Source of the DNA: Pedobacter zeae
Lineage (GTDB): Bacteria; Bacteroidota; Bacteroidia; Sphingobacteriales; Sphingobacteriaceae
Length of the DNA: 64,000 bases
Assembly (NCBI RefSeq): GCF_014196715.1
Contig: NZ_JACIEF010000004.1
Span: 682,001 to 746,000, forward strand
Direction of reading: 5' to 3'
Each line of letters begins with the position of its first letter. The first letter of the stretch is position 1. Made by a program: the position numbers and the translations under genes. This document shows positions 59,823-64,000 of this stretch, piece after piece. A model generated the notes under the pieces. That model did no database searches and was not told where the DNA came from. It saw only the letters and a program-made list of their open reading frames with translations.

Positions 59823-61571
59823 TTATTTCAATCTGATTTCGCTTACACCCATTCCTTGTGGTACCATCGGGAAAACATTATTTTCTCTGCCTACCATAAC
59901 TTCAAGCAGATAAGAACCTTCATGGTTAATCATGGTTTCCAATGCTGCTTTAAGGTTTGCTCGTTGGTCTACTTTAGCAGCTTCGATGTAGTAAGATTTG
60001 GCAAGTGCTACAAAATCAGGGCTGGTAATGTTTACAAAAGAGTAACGCTTATCGTGGAATAGCTGCTGCCATTGACGAACCATGCCCAGGAAACGGTTGT
60101 TCAGGATCAGTATTTTTACCGCTGCACCGAACTGCATAATGGTACCGAGTTCCTGCGGGGTCATCTGAAAGCCTCCATCACCTATAATGGCGATAACGGT
60201 TTTATCTGGCGCACCATATTTAGCACCAATTGCGGCCGGTAAACCAAAGCCCATGGTACCTAAACCACCGGAGGTAATGTTGCTACGGGTATTGTTAAAT
60301 TTAGCATAACGGCAGGCTACCATCTGGTGCTGACCAACATCGGTAACGATTACGGCATCACCACCACAGATTTCGTTGATGTTGCGTAATACTTCTCCCA
60401 TGGTCATTTCATCGCCTGTTGGATACAGTTCAGGAGTAATGACCTGATCTATTTCTTGTTGGTTATATTCTTTGAATTTTGCCAACCAATCTTCATGTTT
60501 GTTTTCGTTAACCAAATTGGTTAGGAGCGGTAACGTTTCTTTACAATCTCCCCAAACGCCAACATCGGCTTTAACATTTTTATCAATTTCAGCGGGATCA
60601 ATGTCCAGGTGAACCACTTTAGCCTGTTTGGCATATTTATCTAATCGGCCGGTTACGCGGTCATCAAAACGCATACCGATGGCAATTAGTACATCACATT
60701 CGTTGGTTAATACATTTGGGCCATAATTGCCGTGCATGCCCAGCATACCTACGTTTAGTGGATGCGAAGTTGGAATGGCACTTTCACCCATGATGGTCCA
60801 GGCGGCCGGAATTCCAGTTTTTTCGATAAAAGCCCTGAATTCTTGTTCTGCCTTACCCAATATTACACCTTGTCCGAATAAGATAAATGGTTTTTTTGCT
60901 GAATTGATCAGCTCAGCAGCCTGCTCAATATATTCGACCCTCACTTTTGGTTTTGGAAGGTAACTACGGATATGGTTGCATTTTACGTATTCAGGAAATT
61001 CTTCTACCTGTATCTGTGCATTTTTGGTAATATCAATTAAAACCGGACCTGGTCTGCCACTTTTAGCAATATAAAAAGCTTTAGCCAGTACCTCCTGGAT
61101 TTCTTTGGCATCAGTAACCTGGTAATTCCATTTGGTAACCGGGGTGGTAATATTGATTACATCCGTCTCCTGAAAAGCATCGGTACCTAATAAATGAGCG
61201 AAAACTTGTCCGGTGATACAAACCAATGGTGTACTATCGATCTGGGCATCGGCTAAACCGGTAACGAGGTTGGTGGCACCTGGCCCACTGGTTGCAAATA
61301 CAACACCTACTTCGCCACTGGCCCTTGCAAAACCTTGAGCTGCATGGATTCCGCCTTGTTCATGGCGGACCAATATATGTTCTAATTTATCGGCATAATC
61401 GTAAAGGGCATCATAAATTGGCATGATTGCGCCTCCCGGATAACCGAAAATGGTGGTAACACCTTCTTCAATTAATCCATTCAACAAAACCTGAGATCCC
61501 GTCCCTTTAAAGGTTTTTGAGGTTTCTGCTTTCGCCCCGGTTTGTTGTATTGTTTCTTGTGCAGTTTCCAT
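59823..61571 (-). CDS. ilvB: Acetolactate synthase large (catalytic) subunit
   Basis: A ThDP-dependent carboligase making acetolactate or 2-aceto-2-hydroxybutyrate. The catalytic Glu71 lies in LVRHEQGGIHAAQGFARA. The ThDP motif is GDGGFQMTPQELGTI... with the NN Mg2+ ligand (LILNN). The FAD-like middle domain is in place. At 582 residues it is full length. The start is ATG 61571. It sits upstream of ilvN as is usual, but the gene before it is an ORF6N protein and not ilvD. Confidence 0.97.
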   Translation of the reverse strand: METAQETIQQTGAKAETSKTFKGTGSQVLLNGLIEEGVTTIFGYPGGAIMPIYDALYDYADKLEHILVRHEQGGIHAAQGFARASGEVGVVFATSGPGATNLVTGLADAQIDSTPLVCITGQVFAHLLGTDAFQETDVINITTPVTKWNYQVTDAKEIQEVLAKAFYIAKSGRPGPVLIDITKNAQIQVEEFPEYVKCNHIRSYLPKPKVRVEYIEQAAELINSAKKPFILFGQGVILGKAEQEFRAFIEKTGIPAAWTIMGESAIPTSHPLNVGMLGMHGNYGPNVLTNECDVLIAIGMRFDDRVTGRLDKYAKQAKVVHLDIDPAEIDKNVKADVGVWGDCKETLPLLTNLVNENKHEDWLAKFKEYNQQEIDQVITPELYPTGDEMTMGEVLRNINEICGGDAVIVTDVGQHQMVACRYAKFNNTRSNITSGGLGTMGFGLPAAIGAKYGAPDKTVIAIIGDGGFQMTPQELGTIMQFGAAVKILILNNRFLGMVRQWQQLFHDKRYSFVNITSPDFVALAKSYYIEAAKVDQRANLKAALETMINHEGSYLLEVMVGRENNVFPMVPQGMGVSEIRLK

Positions 61572-61592
61572 AGTTATGTTTTTGCGGTTCTA

Positions 61593-62159
61593 CTATTCTT
61601 TAATTTTAAACCCAATTCTTTGTCTATCGTTCCATTTTAATTGAGCAATTTTTTCGTCGATCAGATTTTCCATCGCATCGTAAAGCTCACTTAACTGAAC
61701 ATCATGTTCACCAATCCGTTCCTTAATTTCTGTTAGTTGCTCGTTTATGTTGCTTTGTTTCAGCAAAACCCTCCGAACATCCACAAAGGCTCTCATAATG
61801 GCAATATTCATGTTAATCGCCTTATCGCTCTTTAAAACACCACTTAGCATGGCTACACCTTGCTCTGTAAAGGCATAGGGTAGATTACCTCTGTGTTTTT
61901 GCGAACCGGTCACAATTTGTGACCGGTTCGTGTTGATGTTGTTGCTGAGCAAACTATCCATTTGTGTAGCAATATCCTGCCACTCATACGTAGTTAACTG
62001 AAACATGAAATCATCAGGAAAACGCTTAATGTTACGTTTTACGGCTTGATTTAGTGCTTTGGTTTCAACTTCATACAGCAACGCCAAATCGAAATCTAAC
62101 ATTACTCTTTCTCCCCGGATCTCATAAATCCTGTTCTGAATACTTTTAATTATCTGCAT
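61593..62159 (-). CDS. ORF6N-domain DNA-binding protein
   Basis: A 188-residue protein whose N-terminal ~85 residues match the ORF6N domain (IYEIRGERVMLDFDLALLYEVETKALNQAVKRNIKRFPDDFMFQLT) that binds DNA in phage and plasmid regulators. LPYAFTEQGVAMLSGVL and a C-terminal coiled coil (about 137-172) complete it, as in phage antirepressor-like proteins. It lies between ilvD and ilvB (48 and 22 bp) in the same orientation. Phage-type genes do not normally sit here. A 27-bp palindrome lies in its frame (61903-61929). Its role here is unknown. Confidence 0.88.
   Translation of the reverse strand: MQIIKSIQNRIYEIRGERVMLDFDLALLYEVETKALNQAVKRNIKRFPDDFMFQLTTYEWQDIATQMDSLLSNNINTNRSQIVTGSQKHRGNLPYAFTEQGVAMLSGVLKSDKAINMNIAIMRAFVDVRRVLLKQSNINEQLTEIKERIGEHDVQLSELYDAMENLIDEKIAQLKWNDRQRIGFKIKE
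61903..61929. repeat. 27-bp palindrome inside the ORF6N gene
   Basis: GAACCGGTCACAA and TTGTGACCGGTTC are perfect 13-base inverse arms separated by one T. In frame they code for NRSQIVTGS. Confidence 0.85.
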
Positions 62160-62206
62160 AATCTATTTTTTAGTAATCAAATGAATCAGGGGATGATTTT
62201 TTGATT

Positions 62207-63889
62207 TTAGTATTCGTCGGTTACGCAACCACTGGCCGCATCCGATACTGTTTTAGCATATTTATATAAAACACCTTTTGTTACCTTTAATGCTGGCTGA
62301 ACATAGTTCTTTCTCCGCTCGGCGATTACTTCTTCGCTAACTTTCAGGCTGATGATGTTGTTTACAGCATCGATCAGAATCCTGTCTTCATCTTCTACCA
62401 GGCCAATTAAACCACCTTTATAGGATTCGGGGGTGATGTGGCCAACCACGAAACCATGTGTACCACCCGAGAAACGTCCATCGGTGATTAAAGCAACAGA
62501 TTTACCCAAACCTGCACCGATAATGGCCGAAGTTGGTTTCAACATTTCTGGCATACCGGGAGCACCAACCGGCCCCGCATTTTTAATCACAATTACATCG
62601 CCGGGCTGAACGCGGCCGCTTGAAATGCCGGCAATTAAATCGTGTTCACCATCGAACACCCGAGCCGGACCTTCAAATTTTTCACCTTCCTTACCGCTGA
62701 TCTTCGCTACCGAGCCTTTTTCTGCCAGATTGCCGTAAAGGATCTGCAGGTGACCGGTTGCTTTGATGGGTTCACTTAATTTTTGAACAATTTTCTGATC
62801 GTAGTCCATAATGGATTTTACATCCGCTAAGTTTTCTGCTACGGTTTTTCCGGTTACGGTAAGGCAATCGCCGTGTAATAAACCTTCATTCAATAAATAT
62901 TTTAATACAGCAGGGATACCTCCATATTGGTGTAAATCCTGCATTAAATATTTTCCACTCGGTTTAAAATCGGCAAGTACCGGTGTTACATCACTCATTT
63001 TCTGGAAATCATCCTGTGTAATTTCTACACCGATGGCTTTGCCCATAGCGATAAAATGCAAAACAGCATTGGTACTTCCACCTAATACGATGATGGTACG
63101 GATTGCATTTTCGAACGCTTTCCGCGTCATGATATCAGATGGTTTAATATCTTTTTCCAGTAAAACCCTTATGTATTTACCGGCATCTAAGCATTCTTGT
63201 TTTTTCTCCGGGCTGATGGCCGGGTTTGAAGAAGAATAAGGTAAACTCATTCCTAGAGCCTCAATGGCCGAAGCCATTGTATTTGCGGTGTACATACCTC
63301 CACAGGCACCGGCTCCAGGGCAGGTATGTTTGATGATGCCCTGATAATCTTCTTCTGAAAGGTTACCGCAGATTTTTTGTCCCAAAGCCTCAAAAGCCGA
63401 AACAATGTTTAATTCTTCACCTTTGTAATGGCCTGGTGCAATGGTACCGCCATAAACCATAATTGAAGGACGGTTTAAACGGGCCATCGCCATAATGGCA
63501 CCCGGCATATTTTTATCACAGCCCGGGATAGCAATTACGCCATCGTAGTACTGGCCACCGCAAATGGTTTCGATACTATCTGCAATTACATCGCGGCTTA
63601 CCAGAGAGTAACGCATCCCATCGGTACCATTACTCATTCCATCGCTCACGCCAATGGTATTAAAAACCAAGCCCACTAAATCATTTTTCCAGACCCCGGT
63701 TTTGACGTCTTTTGCAAGGTCGTTTAAGTGCATGTTACAGGTGTTACCATCGTAACCCATACTTGCAATACCGACCTGTGCTTTGGCCATGTCAGCATCG
63801 GTTAAGCCGATTCCATAAAGCATGGCTTGTGCAGCCGGTTGTGTTGGATCTTGTGTAAATGTTTTACTGTACTTGTTTAATTCGCTCAT
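62207..63889 (-). CDS. ilvD: Dihydroxy-acid dehydratase
   Basis: Dehydrates dihydroxyisovalerate and dihydroxymethylvalerate to 2-oxo acids with an Fe-S cluster. Cluster Cys are in CNMHLND (Cys51), GCDKNMPGAI and CPGAGACGGMYTANTM. The C-terminal RFSGGTHGFVVGHI and FEGPARVF are standard. At 560 residues it is full length. The start is ATG 63889. It is the first gene of the minus-strand ilv/leu run and has a terminator-like hairpin 48 bases upstream. Confidence 0.97.
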   Translation of the reverse strand: MSELNKYSKTFTQDPTQPAAQAMLYGIGLTDADMAKAQVGIASMGYDGNTCNMHLNDLAKDVKTGVWKNDLVGLVFNTIGVSDGMSNGTDGMRYSLVSRDVIADSIETICGGQYYDGVIAIPGCDKNMPGAIMAMARLNRPSIMVYGGTIAPGHYKGEELNIVSAFEALGQKICGNLSEEDYQGIIKHTCPGAGACGGMYTANTMASAIEALGMSLPYSSSNPAISPEKKQECLDAGKYIRVLLEKDIKPSDIMTRKAFENAIRTIIVLGGSTNAVLHFIAMGKAIGVEITQDDFQKMSDVTPVLADFKPSGKYLMQDLHQYGGIPAVLKYLLNEGLLHGDCLTVTGKTVAENLADVKSIMDYDQKIVQKLSEPIKATGHLQILYGNLAEKGSVAKISGKEGEKFEGPARVFDGEHDLIAGISSGRVQPGDVIVIKNAGPVGAPGMPEMLKPTSAIIGAGLGKSVALITDGRFSGGTHGFVVGHITPESYKGGLIGLVEDEDRILIDAVNNIISLKVSEEVIAERRKNYVQPALKVTKGVLYKYAKTVSDAASGCVTDEY

Positions 63890-63936
63890 TGTTTAAAATG
63901 TATATTCTGGTTCTGTTAGTTGTAATATTTTGAGGC

Positions 63937-63969
63937 AAAAAAAAACCGCCTCATTTCGGGAGGCGGTTT
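63937..63969 (-). terminator. Terminator-like hairpin upstream of ilvD, possible attenuator
   Basis: On the minus strand AAACCGCCT, loop, AGGCGGTTT (arms 63961-63969 and 63943-63951), followed by a T run. It is directed at ilvD. Just upstream, at 63970-63995, the minus strand can read an Ile-rich frame (ATA ATA ATA AAA ATA). It may instead terminate a gene outside the window. Confidence 0.65.
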
Positions 63970-64000
63970 CGATAGGGTATATTTTTATTATTATACGCAA

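Noticed and set aside
62811..63239. 142-residue plus-strand frame opposite ilvD
   Set aside because: Antisense shadow of ilvD.
1..64000. Prophage or integrated element suggested by the ORF6N gene
   Set aside because: No integrase, structural phage genes, tRNA attachment site or base-composition island is visible; only the single ORF6N gene.

Overview
The window is chromosomal DNA from a member of the Bacteroidota, most likely family Sphingobacteriaceae (Pedobacter-like). This is inferred from several signs: AT-leaning sequence with little Shine-Dalgarno signal, -7 elements of the TAnnTTTG type, a lipidated TamA-like protein beside TamB, a hemC-hemD gene fusion, a sigma/anti-sigma/barrel cassette, and many palindromic intergenic repeats. 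No rRNA, tRNA, CRISPR array, transposase, integrase or replication origin was seen. The window is almost entirely housekeeping and envelope genes.

Layout. 1-15622: topoisomerase IV (parE, cut by the left edge, and parC) flanks a minus-strand envelope operon tamB - lipidated TamA-like barrel - yihY, then cdd and a secreted PNGase F-like enzyme. 15628-18585: a small secreted protein, a TPP riboswitch controlling pnuT and an acyl-CoA-dehydrogenase-like flavoprotein, and convergent msrA. 18790-25834: a lipoprotein, an RlmI-type methyltransferase, the mlaE-mlaF lipid transporter core, an SDR-PspC-LiaF-like operon and a GYF/RDD membrane protein. 26182-31751: long-form ispG, a YbdG-like MscS channel, small uncharacterised genes, an alpha/beta hydrolase and a broken membrane-protein gene. 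31885-41849: a haem-synthesis cluster hemA, hemCD, hemB, hemL, hemE, hemJ, with a histidine kinase/response regulator/TPR trio between hemL and hemE. 42029-48104: an outer-membrane protein, an ECF sigma/anti-sigma/barrel operon, an orphan ABC ATPase, a lipoprotein and a DUF4230 protein. 48259-63889 (minus): one long branched-chain amino acid cluster in transcription order ilvD, ORF6N gene, ilvB, ilvN, VOC, DinB, ilvC, leuC, ABM, leuD, double-ABC ATPase, leuB, leuA, ilvA, cupin. An attenuator-like terminator lies just upstream of ilvD at the right edge.

How they work together. The haem genes cover glutamyl-tRNA to coproporphyrinogen-side chemistry plus HemJ. The ilv/leu genes cover the complete valine, isoleucine and leucine branch except the transaminase. 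The TamB/TamA-like, Mla, sigma/anti-sigma and beta-barrel genes all serve the outer envelope.

The most unusual material is: (i) accessory genes in the ilv/leu operon, above all an ORF6N gene with a 27-bp palindrome in its reading frame and a double ABC ATPase predicted to have one consensus and one degenerate ATP site; (ii) several families of palindromic or simple repeats that sit between genes but have also entered a riboswitch stem, the ispG reading frame and the end of leuC; (iii) an Ile-codon run followed by a terminator ahead of ilvD.
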